Below are positions 51,081 to 60,075 of a stretch of DNA of 64,000 nt, one piece after another. The position numbers and the translations under genes were made by a program. The stretch's first letter is position 1. Every line of letters begins with the position of its first letter. This stretch comes from JAUWVG01 sp964633715 (GTDB lineage: Bacteria; Acidobacteriota; Aminicenantia; Aminicenantales; Aminicenantaceae): positions 1-64,000 of the forward strand of contig CAZWHQ010000024.1 in assembly GCA_964633715.1 (NCBI GenBank). Reading direction: 5' to 3'. The notes below the pieces were generated by a model. That model worked only from the letters and a program-made list of their open reading frames with translations, ran no database searches and was not told the origin of the DNA.

Positions 51081-52463
51081 ATGACGCATCCGAAAATTCC
51101 AGTTGAACCCTACAGAATTAAAATGGTCGAACCTCTTCAAATGACAACTCGGGAGGAAAGAGAATCTGTCCTCCAGAATGCTGGCTTTAATATCTTCAAC
51201 ATTCCAGCAGACAAAGTGTTTATCGATCTTTTGACAGACAGTGGAACGTCCGCTATGAGTGACCGGCAGTGGGCAGGAATAATGCGAGGAGATGAATCAT
51301 ATGCCGGTGCCCGGAGTTTTTTCCATTTTGAAAAAACCATAAAAAATATATTTGGATTTAAGCACGTCATTCCTACACATCAAGGCAGAGCTGCTGAGCG
51401 GATCCTTTTTCAAACGATGGTGAAAAAAGGTGATCGTGTGCCCAACAATATCCATTTTGATACAACCAGAGCCAATATTTCGGTACTCAAAGCCCACCCT
51501 CTCAATCTTGTTGTGGATTCTGCCTTTGATGCTGCCAGTGACGGGCCCTTTAAAGGAAATATGGATCTTGAGAGATTGAGAGACCTCATCGATGAAATTG
51601 GTGTTGAGAATATTCCACTTGTTATGATGACGATCACAAACAACAGTGCAGCCGGACAGCCCGTATCGATGGATAATGTCAAACAAGTCAGTGCCCTCTG
51701 CCGTGAAAACAATCTTCCATTTTTTCTCGATGCCTGCCGGTTTGCGGAGAATTCGTTTTTTATTAAAAAAAGAGAAGAGGGATATTCGAGAAAAACACTT
51801 CTAGAGATTGCGCAGGAAATGTTTGCGCACGCGGATGGGGCCACGATGAGTGCCAAAAAAGACGCTCTTGTCAATATCGGGGGATTCATCACGCTCAACG
51901 ATGATTCTTTGGCTCGCAGGCTCAAGAATAATTTGATCGTGGGAGAAGGATTCCCGACCTACGGGGGATTGGCCGGCCGCGATCTTGAGGCTGTCTCTGT
52001 AGGTTTAGAAGAAGTTCTGGAAGAAAACTATATGGAACACCGCATTGCACAGATCCAATATTTTGGGGAACTTTTGGATGACTTCGGGATTCCAAGGTAC
52101 AAACCTGTGGGCGGACATGCTGTCTATATCCTGGCCGACAAGTTTTTATCTCATATCCCGAGGGAGCACTTCCCCGGGTGGGCTCTAACGGTCGCGCTGT
52201 ACCGGGAAGCAGGAGTCCGGGGCGTGGAGATCGGCGGAGTGATGTTTGCAAAAAAGGATAAAAAATCGGGGAAGGAAAATTTCCCTAAACTGGAAATGGT
52301 CCGCCTGTCTATGCCAAGGAGAGTTTATACTCTCTCCCATATCAGATATGTAGCGGACGCTCTGTATGAGCTCTCTCAGAAAAAGGATAAAATTCGAGGA
52401 CTCAAGATTGTCGAACAGGAACCCCCTCTAAGACATTTTACGGCCAGGTTTGAAGAAACCTGA
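51081..52463 (+). CDS. tnaA: Tryptophanase
   Basis: A PLP beta-eliminating lyase that makes indole, pyruvate and ammonia from tryptophan. From ATG 51081 (GGAGG 5 nt upstream) it is 460 aa. The PLP lysine is K260 in MSAKKDALVNIGG. Two positions separate tryptophanase from tyrosine phenol-lyase: C-terminal LRHFTARF has His (H452) like TnaA where TPL has Phe, and VEIGG has no Arg where TPL has SMERG. There is no tnaC leader peptide and no tnaB permease beside it. It ends 2 nt from the convergent lipoprotein gene. Confidence 0.93.
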   Translation: MTHPKIPVEPYRIKMVEPLQMTTREERESVLQNAGFNIFNIPADKVFIDLLTDSGTSAMSDRQWAGIMRGDESYAGARSFFHFEKTIKNIFGFKHVIPTHQGRAAERILFQTMVKKGDRVPNNIHFDTTRANISVLKAHPLNLVVDSAFDAASDGPFKGNMDLERLRDLIDEIGVENIPLVMMTITNNSAAGQPVSMDNVKQVSALCRENNLPFFLDACRFAENSFFIKKREEGYSRKTLLEIAQEMFAHADGATMSAKKDALVNIGGFITLNDDSLARRLKNNLIVGEGFPTYGGLAGRDLEAVSVGLEEVLEENYMEHRIAQIQYFGELLDDFGIPRYKPVGGHAVYILADKFLSHIPREHFPGWALTVALYREAGVRGVEIGGVMFAKKDKKSGKENFPKLEMVRLSMPRRVYTLSHIRYVADALYELSQKKDKIRGLKIVEQEPPLRHFTARFEET

Positions 52464-52465
52464 AT

Positions 52466-55273
52466 TTATCTTTCTCTTTTTTTGATATCCTTTTTTTTCG
52501 TCTCCTCTTCCATCCATTTTTGCATGACGGCTGGATTGTCCAGCACGGGGGATTCTTCAATGGCATCCCAATTGAAGTTTTCGTCAAAAGGGCTCAATGC
52601 TTTCTCCGGGCGGAATATGCGGGGATCCACATCCAAGGCTTTGTACGGTTCAAAGTTGGCTTGTTCTGTAAACATATCGGCCAGATCTGTAGCGCCTGCA
52701 TCATACTGATTTAAATAGGGAATGCCGAGGATGTGCCAAAATGTCTTCATAATGCTGCCGAAGCTGGTGTGGACATGGCTGACATAGTTCCTTTTGGCAT
52801 AGGGAGAAATCACCATCAGCAAGCTGCGGTGGGCATCGACATGGTCCACTCCTCCCTGGGGATCGTCCTCCGTTACAAAGATGGCCATATTTTTCCAGTA
52901 AGGAGAAAAAGAGAGAATTTCGATCACTCGACCTAAGGCAAGGTCGTTATCGGCCATGTAGCTTTCTCGAAAAGGATACCCATTCTCAGGAAATTCTCCG
53001 GCTCCATGGTCATTCGGGAGATAGATAACGAGAAAGGGGGGAAGTGGTTCCCCCTTGGATAGCCACCTCTCGTCAAACTCTTTTTTGAACATCTTGACTC
53101 GAAATTGATCAGGAATCCCCATATTATATGTGGCAAAAACCTTGGATGTTTTTTCGAAAAGGGGTGCCGTCATGGGGTAGTTGATCACAAAACGAAGGCC
53201 TGTATACTTGAATTCTGGTTTTTCAATATTGGGCGCAAAGTCGAATCCGAGACCAAAGTTAAAAAAATCGATTCCGTTTCGGTCAAGGTGGTCCCAGATT
53301 GTCCCGGCTTCGGTGTAATCCTCTGGGATGGGAACACCGGACGCACCCGTAAATCCCAACATGCCGGGAGCTTTAGAGTTGATGTTTTGCTGTCTTCTTC
53401 CTCCATAACTTGCTGCCACATTTGTTTCTGTCCATTCGTTAGGATACACTCCCACCAGCCAGCGATGCCCATCTGCCGAGACGTCGGAATCACAATTGAA
53501 ATTGTCAGAGATGGCAAACTTATTTGCCAAATCCAGGTGATTGACCATGACCGTGGCATCTTCGACAGTTTGAGTTTCTCTTCTGTTGCTGAAACTGACT
53601 CCGGCTCCGTAACGAGCCAAAGATGGTTCCCCGAGGACCCCTTGGATTCCCCCAAAGACCTCGTCAAAGGTGCGGTTTTCCTTAACGATGAAAATAATAT
53701 GTTTGATAGGAGATTCCTTTTCGCCGGAATAAAGAGGAATAGGATTTTTTTCATGGTCCTTGAACCGAGAAGAGGAGGCTTTCGTAAACCGGAAGTTGTT
53801 GTCCAAAACTATGCGGGTTTCATCCCTTAATTTTTTTCTGTTAGGGATGTCTACAATGGACACAACGCCGTTCATCAGGTTTCCGATATACTGTCCTTCG
53901 GGACCGGGTTTAAATGCAGGTCCTCCATTTGGCCCACTCCCAAATCCTTTTGCATTGGCGACAATGAGTTTTTTTCCATCAGTTGAAACGGCCAGTTTTG
54001 AAGGGAACCAGGCTGTGGGAATATGCCCAAGAACGGAGTGGGTTGAGACATCTATGACTGCAACGGCATTGATGCCCGCTTCCGCCACATACAGCCTTTT
54101 TCCATCCGGGGAAAGAGCCAGACCAAACGGGATGGCTCCTCGGAGATTGCCCAGACGCGAATCAATTGTAAGTTCTATGGTGTCGATGACTTCGTCTGTT
54201 TGAGTATTTATGACTGAAATGCTGTCATTATTTCCGTTGCTGACAAAAACTCGGTTGTGTGTGGCTACCACAGAATTCGGACTGGCTCCTCCAACAGCAG
54301 GAAAATCTTCGACAACCTGTCCGACAAGAATACCGGTTTTTACTTTGGCTGTAACCTTGGCGTTTTCGAGATCCTCTATATCGACTTCCCACACCGAGAA
54401 GGATTCAGGAACATTTGGATCCCCTAAACCCGGAACTTCCCATCCGTCTATTTTAGCGCCCTCTTCTGCTTCTTTTGACAGATAGGCAAATGGAGGAAAA
54501 GCCAGGCCAATTTGTCCTTGCTCCGGATCCTTCTCATCGATATTTTTGATCCGGCTGTATTCAAACATGCCGACATTAGCCACATAGGCCCGGCTGTTAT
54601 CGGGTGACAGCGTGATCCCGAATGGGTATCTTCCTACAGGAATGCTGGACACAATAATTTCTTCCTGTGTGTCTATGGCGAAAATACGAAAATTTGTCTG
54701 ATCTACAGCGAATAAGGTTTTCCCGTTCTTGCTGAGCACCAGATCGCCGATATAGCTGTCCGTGTATTCTTCTTTGTTGAATGGTGTATCACAGTTAAGT
54801 TCCCCCAGTTTGTCGCCTTTTGAAAGGTTAAAGACAAAAACCTTCCCCTCTTGGCCTCCACCAACGTATAATTTCTGATTGTCTGGGGAGATGGCAAGTC
54901 CCATAAAAACAGCAGCCAGTATACCTCTATCATTTTGCGCTCCCGGTGGAACTTGTTGAACAGATGGATTTTCCCCTAGCACATCACGAATAATGGAGAT
55001 CGAAAAAGGCTCAACTCCAGAATTGGCCGTGACCGCTATGGTCCCGTCTGGACTCAGGGTGAGTCCGAAGGGATGAGGGGCAACTTCTCTTTGCAGGCCA
55101 AGAGGAGAAATCAGTCTGCCGTTAGGGATGACGGAAATCCCATTGCGGTCTATGGATGTATATTGTCTATCTGCAGGGGCACATAAAATCCAGATGTCCT
55201 TATCCTGTTTCCCACAGTTCACAAGGAGAAGGATCGAGATAAAGAAACACAATAGAAGGTTTCGCATGCGCAT
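52466..55273 (-). CDS. YncE-type beta-propeller / phosphoesterase lipoprotein
   Basis: The 935-aa product from ATG 55273 (AAGGAGG 6 nt upstream) has a lipoprotein signal; C20 follows LVN, a somewhat unusual lipobox. Residues about 60-530 are YVTN/YncE beta-propeller repeats (LTLSPDGTIAVTANSG, AISPDNQKLYVGGG, LALSPDGKRLYVAEAG). The C-terminal half is an alkaline-phosphatase-superfamily phosphoesterase (IKHIIFIVKENRTFDEVFGG, then VTEDDPQGGVDHVDAHRS). Such fusions are annotated as bifunctional YncE/alkaline phosphatase proteins; a substrate is not evident. Orientation is surface or periplasm. Confidence 0.85.
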   Translation of the reverse strand: MRMRNLLLCFFISILLLVNCGKQDKDIWILCAPADRQYTSIDRNGISVIPNGRLISPLGLQREVAPHPFGLTLSPDGTIAVTANSGVEPFSISIIRDVLGENPSVQQVPPGAQNDRGILAAVFMGLAISPDNQKLYVGGGQEGKVFVFNLSKGDKLGELNCDTPFNKEEYTDSYIGDLVLSKNGKTLFAVDQTNFRIFAIDTQEEIIVSSIPVGRYPFGITLSPDNSRAYVANVGMFEYSRIKNIDEKDPEQGQIGLAFPPFAYLSKEAEEGAKIDGWEVPGLGDPNVPESFSVWEVDIEDLENAKVTAKVKTGILVGQVVEDFPAVGGASPNSVVATHNRVFVSNGNNDSISVINTQTDEVIDTIELTIDSRLGNLRGAIPFGLALSPDGKRLYVAEAGINAVAVIDVSTHSVLGHIPTAWFPSKLAVSTDGKKLIVANAKGFGSGPNGGPAFKPGPEGQYIGNLMNGVVSIVDIPNRKKLRDETRIVLDNNFRFTKASSSRFKDHEKNPIPLYSGEKESPIKHIIFIVKENRTFDEVFGGIQGVLGEPSLARYGAGVSFSNRRETQTVEDATVMVNHLDLANKFAISDNFNCDSDVSADGHRWLVGVYPNEWTETNVAASYGGRRQQNINSKAPGMLGFTGASGVPIPEDYTEAGTIWDHLDRNGIDFFNFGLGFDFAPNIEKPEFKYTGLRFVINYPMTAPLFEKTSKVFATYNMGIPDQFRVKMFKKEFDERWLSKGEPLPPFLVIYLPNDHGAGEFPENGYPFRESYMADNDLALGRVIEILSFSPYWKNMAIFVTEDDPQGGVDHVDAHRSLLMVISPYAKRNYVSHVHTSFGSIMKTFWHILGIPYLNQYDAGATDLADMFTEQANFEPYKALDVDPRIFRPEKALSPFDENFNWDAIEESPVLDNPAVMQKWMEEETKKKDIKKRER

Positions 55274-55316
55274 AAGGCGCCTCCTTACAGAAAAATATAA
55301 TTTAAAATTAAGAGAA

Positions 55317-55676
55317 TTATTTGATGCGGTAAAACCACATGAGAGGGAGCCAGAGTTGATGCCCATAAGGAAGTTTTTTGTGATTCACAAGAACCTCAGT
55401 TTTTTCCCACTCATGGACAAGATTGAAGAGAGTGAATAATTCTTCTGCGTCGTTGGGGGTAAAGGTTGCCGAGTGACGGATCCATTCTCCTTCTCCTTCC
55501 TCACTGTACGTGGGTGTTCTTCTGGCAAGATCGACGGCTTTTTCATAGTTGGGAGAGGTTTTATATCCAAATTCAATGGTGATTTTAAATTCTTTGGCTT
55601 TAGTACTTGGGTGAAGAATAGAACCCAGCTTTTCTTCCTTGACTTCTTCTTTCCCGATATTTTTCCACTCTGACAT
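55317..55676 (-). CDS. Small protein of unknown function
   Basis: I choose ATG 55676 (119 aa); GGGGGAG lies 8 nt upstream. Longer upstream starts would translate the palindrome. The protein is charged, cytosolic-looking (no signal, no membrane span), rich in Glu/Lys, Trp and Tyr (SEGEGEWIRHSATFTP; LPYGHQLWLPLMWFYRIK at the C-terminus). I do not recognise the family. It lies between queA and the lipoprotein gene on the same strand. Confidence 0.6.
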   Translation of the reverse strand: MSEWKNIGKEEVKEEKLGSILHPSTKAKEFKITIEFGYKTSPNYEKAVDLARRTPTYSEEGEGEWIRHSATFTPNDAEELFTLFNLVHEWEKTEVLVNHKKLPYGHQLWLPLMWFYRIK

Positions 55677-55692
55677 TATTTTTCTCCCCCAC

Positions 55693-55721
55693 ATTCTATA
55701 CAAAAAAGAGTTGCTTCTCAA
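55693..55721 (-). promoter_or_regulatory. Promoter candidate for the small unknown gene
   Basis: Minus strand: TTGAGA (55721-55716, 5/6), 17-nt spacer, TAGAAT (55698-55693, 5/6). A start near 55686 is very close to ATG 55676 and would trim the ribosome site, so either a short leader or chance. Confidence 0.45.
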
Positions 55722-55728
55722 TAAGAAG

Positions 55729-55818
55729 AATGGGGCCTGGCTTCGAAAACTTGAAAAACTTTTTTTAATAAAATTAATTTCGATAAAGTTTTTCAAGTTT
55801 TCGAAGCCAGGCCCCATT
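55729..55818. repeat. Long perfect inverted repeat after queA
   Basis: Two 34-nt arms (55729-55762 and 55785-55818) are perfectly complementary around a 22-nt AT-rich loop. The arm begins AATGGGGCCTGGCTTCG and continues AAAACTTGAAAAACTTT. The right arm overlaps the first two positions of the queA stop codon. No T-run follows on either strand. It resembles a REP/MITE-type hairpin and would strongly fold in the queA mRNA; termination or 3'-end protection is plausible. Confidence 0.85.
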
Positions 55819-56848
55819 ATAGGATGAGCATGCAGTCGCCGTAGCTGAAGAATCTGTATTTTTGTTCGACAGCCTTTTTGTAAGCTTCTTTGATAAAATC
55901 AAGCCCGGCGAATGCTGAAACCATCATCAGCAGCGTCGATTTCGGAAGATGAAAATTCGTCAGGAGCCTGTCTGTGATACGAAAGGAGAATCCAGGATAA
56001 ATAAACAGATCCGTATCAAAAGTGCCTGTCTGAACTCGTCCATTTTTGCATGCACTTTCCAGAGTTCGCACCGAAGTTGTCCCTACAGCGACCACAGGCC
56101 TGGATTCATCTTTAGCGGCGTTAATGACTTTTGCGGTTTGGCTGTCGATGGTGTATGTCTCTTTAAGCATCTTATGATTTTCAACACGGTCTTCGCGGAC
56201 TGGCTGAAAAGTGGCCAACCCAACATCTAATGTGATTTCTGTCACAAGGATGCCTTTAGCTTGAATCGATTGAAGCATGGGTTGAGTAAAATGAAGTCCA
56301 GCTGTGGGAGCGGCTATTGAGCCTCTCTTTCTCGCAAATACAGTCTGGTATCGCTCGAGGTCGAGATATTTTTTGTCCAGCTGGTTTGGTTTTCGTTTTA
56401 TATAAGGAGGAAGAGGTGCAAATCCGATTTTATATAGCTCCTCAAGAACAGATTTAGATGAAAACCGGAGATGCCGCCTTCCCTCTGCTTCCACACCGGT
56501 GACTTGGCCAATTAGGTTAGGAGAAAAAATAAATTTTTCTCCCATGCGGACTTTTTTTGCCGGGCGGCACAACACGTCCCAAGTTTTTTTTTCTATCTCT
56601 CGGAGAAAGAGAAATTCTAACGTTGCGCTTCCCTTCACTCCCCAAGCGCGAGCGGGAATAACACGTGTGTTGTTCAGGACCAGTGTATCTTGTTTTGAAA
56701 GATAGGAAGGGAATTCTTTGAAAAACGAATGGTAAATTTCCCCTGTTTTTCTATGAAGAATCATCAAACGGGACGAATCTCTCTCCAGGATTGGTGCCTG
56801 AGCGATGAGCTCGGGAGGGAGAAAAAAATCAAAATCAGAAAGCAGCAT
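55817..56848 (-). CDS. queA: tRNA preQ1(34) S-adenosylmethionine ribosyltransferase-isomerase
   Basis: Converts preQ1 in the anticodon wobble position to epoxyqueuosine. The 343-aa protein has SIAAPTAGLHFT, VGTTSVRTLES and TNFHLPKSTLLMMVSAFAG. Gene order ruvC-ruvA-ruvB-queA is widely conserved. It starts 12 nt after ruvB and its stop touches the 34-nt palindrome. Confidence 0.97.
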   Translation of the reverse strand: MLLSDFDFFLPPELIAQAPILERDSSRLMILHRKTGEIYHSFFKEFPSYLSKQDTLVLNNTRVIPARAWGVKGSATLEFLFLREIEKKTWDVLCRPAKKVRMGEKFIFSPNLIGQVTGVEAEGRRHLRFSSKSVLEELYKIGFAPLPPYIKRKPNQLDKKYLDLERYQTVFARKRGSIAAPTAGLHFTQPMLQSIQAKGILVTEITLDVGLATFQPVREDRVENHKMLKETYTIDSQTAKVINAAKDESRPVVAVGTTSVRTLESACKNGRVQTGTFDTDLFIYPGFSFRITDRLLTNFHLPKSTLLMMVSAFAGLDFIKEAYKKAVEQKYRFFSYGDCMLIL

Positions 56849-56860
56849 GGGATCTTTATA

Positions 56861-57901
56861 TCACTTCTTAAAGAGCTTTCCTTGGGGTAAGGGAGAAGGG
56901 GAGAAACCGAGGTGCTCATAGGCTTTTTGTGTTATTTTCCGCCCCCGTGTTGTGCGTTCAAGAAATCCGATCCGCATCAGAAACGGTTCATAAATGGACT
57001 CAATCGTGTCCTTTTCTTCATCAATAGCCGCAGCGATCGTACTGATTCCCACAGGGCCGCCGCCAAAATTTTCGATAATCGTCATTAAAATTTTTCTATC
57101 CACTTCGTCTAATCCGAGGGAATCCACCTCCATTTTGTCCAGAGCCTTGGTGGCCTCATGATGGGTGATTTTCCCTTCTCCGAGCACATCGGCATAGTCT
57201 CGTACTCTCCGCAGCAGCCGGTTAGCCACTCTTGGTGTTCCTCTGGAGCGCAGAGCGATTTGATGGGCTCCCTTCTCGTCCACATCCACTTTTAGAATGG
57301 TTGCTGAACGCTTGATGATCTTTTTTAGCTCGGACACGTCATAGTAATCCAGACGGTGGATAATACCGAATCGTCCTCTCAAAGGAGGTGTGATCCGCCC
57401 GGCTCTTGTCGTGGCGCCTATGAGAGTGAATTTTTTCAGCTGAAGTTTGTGGCTTCTGGCTCCCGGACCCTGTCCGATAACTATATCTAATTTAAAATCC
57501 TCCATGGCTGAATAGAGGATTTCCTCGACAGCGGGGTGCAGTCGGTGAATTTCATCGAGAAAGAGGGCTTCTTTTGCCTGTAAATTAGAGAGAATGGCCG
57601 AAAGGTCACCGGTTCTCTCGATGACTGGGCCGGATGTGGGTTTGATACCAACCCCCATCTCCTTTGCAAGGAGAAAGGCCAGACTGGTTTTTCCCAATCC
57701 CGGAGGTCCATAAAGGAGAACATGATCGAGTTGTTCGTCCCTTTTACGGGCCGCTTCTATAAAAATCTTGAGATTGGATTTGACTGTGTCCTGCCCCACG
57801 AATTCTTCGAAACTCCTCGGCCGCAGGCTGTCTTCAAAGAGAATGTCTTCCTTGGTCCGAACCGGATTGAGTACGGTTCCCATGGTTTTGTTATCTTTCA
57901 A
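56861..57901 (-). CDS. ruvB: Holliday junction branch-migration helicase RuvB
   Basis: The AAA+ motor of RuvABC. The 346-aa protein has Walker A GPPGLGKT at 65-72, Walker B LFLDEIHRL, sensor I GATTRAG and the arginine-finger region. TTG 57901 is supported by AAAGGA 7 nt upstream; ATG 57883 is an alternative start. It lies 13 nt after ruvA. Confidence 0.97.
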   Translation of the reverse strand: MKDNKTMGTVLNPVRTKEDILFEDSLRPRSFEEFVGQDTVKSNLKIFIEAARKRDEQLDHVLLYGPPGLGKTSLAFLLAKEMGVGIKPTSGPVIERTGDLSAILSNLQAKEALFLDEIHRLHPAVEEILYSAMEDFKLDIVIGQGPGARSHKLQLKKFTLIGATTRAGRITPPLRGRFGIIHRLDYYDVSELKKIIKRSATILKVDVDEKGAHQIALRSRGTPRVANRLLRRVRDYADVLGEGKITHHEATKALDKMEVDSLGLDEVDRKILMTIIENFGGGPVGISTIAAAIDEEKDTIESIYEPFLMRIGFLERTTRGRKITQKAYEHLGFSPSPLPQGKLFKK

Positions 57902-57914
57902 CGATCTATCCTTT

Positions 57915-58502
57915 CTAAATTTTTGCCAACCGCTTCAAACTGTCTCTAAGGAGTGTTTCAAAATCCTGGCTGGAAGTTGAGTTTTTCAGCGTCTCTTCTA
58001 TGGTGAGTTCGATTTCTTTTCTCTTAAATCCGAGGTTCATCAGGGCGGACACTAAATCTTCCTTTTCCTTTAATCCCTGGACAGCAAACACCGCGGATTT
58101 TTTCTCGAGTTTTTCCTGAAGCTCCATCGCAATCCGCATGGCTGTTTTTTTGCCGATTCCCGGGACAAGGGAGATACGGGAGACATCACTTTGCCGGATG
58201 GCATCCTCAAGATCTGAAACTTCGATTCCAGATAAAATGTTCAGCGCGATTTTTGGTCCTATTCCGGATATGCTGATCAGTTTCTGAAAAAGCGACTTTT
58301 CTTCTTCGGAACAAAAACCATAGAGGAGGATGGAGCTGTCCGTCATGTGGGTGTGGATGATAAGTTCAGCCGTATCTCCAGGATCCCCTATCTTAAGATA
58401 GGTGGACAGAGGGATGGATGCACAGTATCCCACTCCCCCCACTTCCAGAATGACCTGGTTGGTCTCCTTGTGTTTGATTTTTCCCTTAAGATAAGCAATC
58501 AT
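57915..58502 (-). CDS. ruvA: Holliday junction DNA-binding protein RuvA
   Basis: RuvA tetramers hold the Holliday junction flat. The 195-aa protein begins MIAYLKGKIKHKE. Helix-hairpin-helix motifs (ISGIGPKIALNILSG; VPGIGKKTAMRI) and the C-terminal RuvB-binding domain are visible. It is 13 nt after ruvC. Confidence 0.97.
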   Translation of the reverse strand: MIAYLKGKIKHKETNQVILEVGGVGYCASIPLSTYLKIGDPGDTAELIIHTHMTDSSILLYGFCSEEEKSLFQKLISISGIGPKIALNILSGIEVSDLEDAIRQSDVSRISLVPGIGKKTAMRIAMELQEKLEKKSAVFAVQGLKEKEDLVSALMNLGFKRKEIELTIEETLKNSTSSQDFETLLRDSLKRLAKI

Positions 58503-58515
58503 TTTTTATTTTCTC

Positions 58516-59013
58516 TCAAGTCGACTCTTCGATTTTTAGCTGGAACAGCCTGGAGTTCAAGTGACAGAAAGCCGTTCCGAGAGCATCGGAAGCATCTGTT
58601 TCCATATGATCGTCCATGATATTCAATAGAGTTTTAATCATCACATTGACCTGGTTTTTATCGGCTTGTCCATATCCTGTGACCGCTTTTTTAATTTCAA
58701 GAGGAGAGTATTCAAACAAAGGCCGATCCTGTGAGGCAATGGCAATGAGTGCGGCTCCTCTGACTTGCCCCAAGGTGAGCGCTGTTTTGATGTTTTGGGC
58801 ATAAAAGGTGTTTTCGATGGCCACTTCCTCTGGTTTATACTTATCGATGATCTCTTCGATTTTGTTTTTTATCTCGTTGATTTTGTAATGGAAACGTTTG
58901 TCTCTGGTTGGTTTAATGGTGCCGTAAGTCAAAACAGTATATTCTTGGTCCACATATTCGATGAGACCATATCCTGTGGATTTAAGGCTGGGATCGATTC
59001 CAAGCACCCTCAT
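58516..59013 (-). CDS. ruvC: Holliday junction resolvase RuvC
   Basis: The nuclease of the RuvABC resolvasome. The 165-aa protein begins MRVLGIDPSLKSTGYG, where D7 is the first acidic residue; AIENTF and DASDALGTAFCH supply others. I choose ATG 59013 over TTG 59016. It follows the YebC-family gene by 3 nt. Confidence 0.96.
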   Translation of the reverse strand: MRVLGIDPSLKSTGYGLIEYVDQEYTVLTYGTIKPTRDKRFHYKINEIKNKIEEIIDKYKPEEVAIENTFYAQNIKTALTLGQVRGAALIAIASQDRPLFEYSPLEIKKAVTGYGQADKNQVNVMIKTLLNIMDDHMETDASDALGTAFCHLNSRLFQLKIEEST

Positions 59014-59016
59014 CAA

Positions 59017-59766
59017 TTACTCTGAATACTGAGCAATTTCTTCTTCATCGATATCGAAGTTGGCCCAGACGTGCTGGACATCGTCGTGGTCCTCCAGCTC
59101 TTCCATCAGACGAAGCAGCTGCTGGGCTTGTTTTCCTTCCACTTTGACATAATTTTGTGGAATATATCCAAGATTTGAAGCGGCTGTCTCGATGTTGTTT
59201 TTCTGAAGAGCGTTGACGACGGATTCATAGTTGTCCGGTGTTGTGAAAACTTCATAATTGCTGCCATCCTCCTTGAGATCATCGGCTCCGGCCTCAAGAA
59301 TAGTATCGAGAAGTTCATCTTCGGAAGCCTTCGATTTTTCAACGACAAAATAACCTTTTCGTGTAAACATCCAGGCCACACAGCCTGATTCACCGATGTT
59401 CCCCCCATTTTTTGTAAAAATATGCCTGAGTTCTGAAACGGTTCTGTTTTTATTGTCCGTCATTGTCTCTACATAGATGGCCACTCCTCCTGGGCCGTAT
59501 CCTTCGTAAGATAACTCTTCATAACTGACGCCTTCCAGCTGACCTGTCCCTTTTTGGATTGCTCTTTTTATGTTATCTGCGGGCATATTGACGGCTTTAG
59601 CATCGGAGATGGCCTTTCTCAGCCGGGGATTGGCATCGGGCTCTCCTCCGCCCATCCGGGCGGCAATGGCGAGTTCGCGGATAATCTTGGTGAATATTTT
59701 ACCGCGTTTAGCATCGGTTGCGGCTTTTTTGTGTTTAATGGATGCCCATTTTGAATGCCCAGACAT
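59017..59766 (-). CDS. YebC/PmpR family protein
   Basis: A DNA-binding/translation-linked family with reported roles in transcription regulation or polyproline translation. From ATG 59766 it is 249 aa beginning MSGHSKWASIKHKKAATDAKR, with GAGGAG 5 nt upstream. YEGYGPGGVAIYVE and GCVAWMF are conserved. Acidic tail DIDEEEIAQYSE. First gene of the yebC-ruvCAB-queA transcript. Confidence 0.93.
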   Translation of the reverse strand: MSGHSKWASIKHKKAATDAKRGKIFTKIIRELAIAARMGGGEPDANPRLRKAISDAKAVNMPADNIKRAIQKGTGQLEGVSYEELSYEGYGPGGVAIYVETMTDNKNRTVSELRHIFTKNGGNIGESGCVAWMFTRKGYFVVEKSKASEDELLDTILEAGADDLKEDGSNYEVFTTPDNYESVVNALQKNNIETAASNLGYIPQNYVKVEGKQAQQLLRLMEELEDHDDVQHVWANFDIDEEEIAQYSE

Positions 59767-60075
59767 GTTGACTCCTCGATGGTAGCGGTAAAAAAATTCT
59801 AACACAAAAAATCCTCAAATAAAAGCAAGCAAAAGTTGGCAATACCGCGCAAGTACGTGCAGAGTATCTTTCCCCACTGGCGGAAACCCGTCTCCCCAGC
59901 TGCCTCACCGCCATCACTTCCGTACGCTCCGGGATAAGATACCGCCTTGCCATCCATCCCTATTTCCTATATAAAATTGCAGAGATAAGAATTTATCCTT
60001 GCATAAAAAGATTGAATATCTAAATGGTTCAAATTAAAATGAAGTTTCCCTAATTTTGGCCATTGTGAGGTTTGT
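59767..60075. other. Intergenic region between the YebC-family and acr3 genes
   Basis: No gene is supported. A GC-rich patch at about 59850-59955 has an open minus-strand frame without a ribosome site or known relatives; it may be remnant coding DNA. The plus-strand promoter at 59947-59975 is inside it. On the minus strand a TAGAAT -10-like element lies near 59796-59801, without a good -35. TTGAA-N11-TTCAA (60012-60032) is an inverted repeat that could bind an ArsR-type repressor. Confidence 0.4.
59947..59975 (+). promoter_or_regulatory. Promoter of the acr3 gene
   Basis: TTGCCA (59947-59952, 5/6), exactly 17 nt, TATAAA (59970-59975, 5/6). A start near 59982 gives a leader of about 94 nt that contains the TTGAA-N11-TTCAA inverted repeat. 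Confidence 0.6.

Noticed and set aside
51081..52463. Tyrosine phenol-lyase identity for the PLP enzyme
   Set aside because: The C-terminal LRHFTARF has His and the VEIG segment lacks the Arg typical of tyrosine phenol-lyase; both match tryptophanase.
59735..59953. Minus-strand 72-aa open frame in the YebC-family/acr3 gap
   Set aside because: No ribosome site, no recognisable protein, odd composition, and it overlaps the YebC-family start; kept only as a possible remnant.
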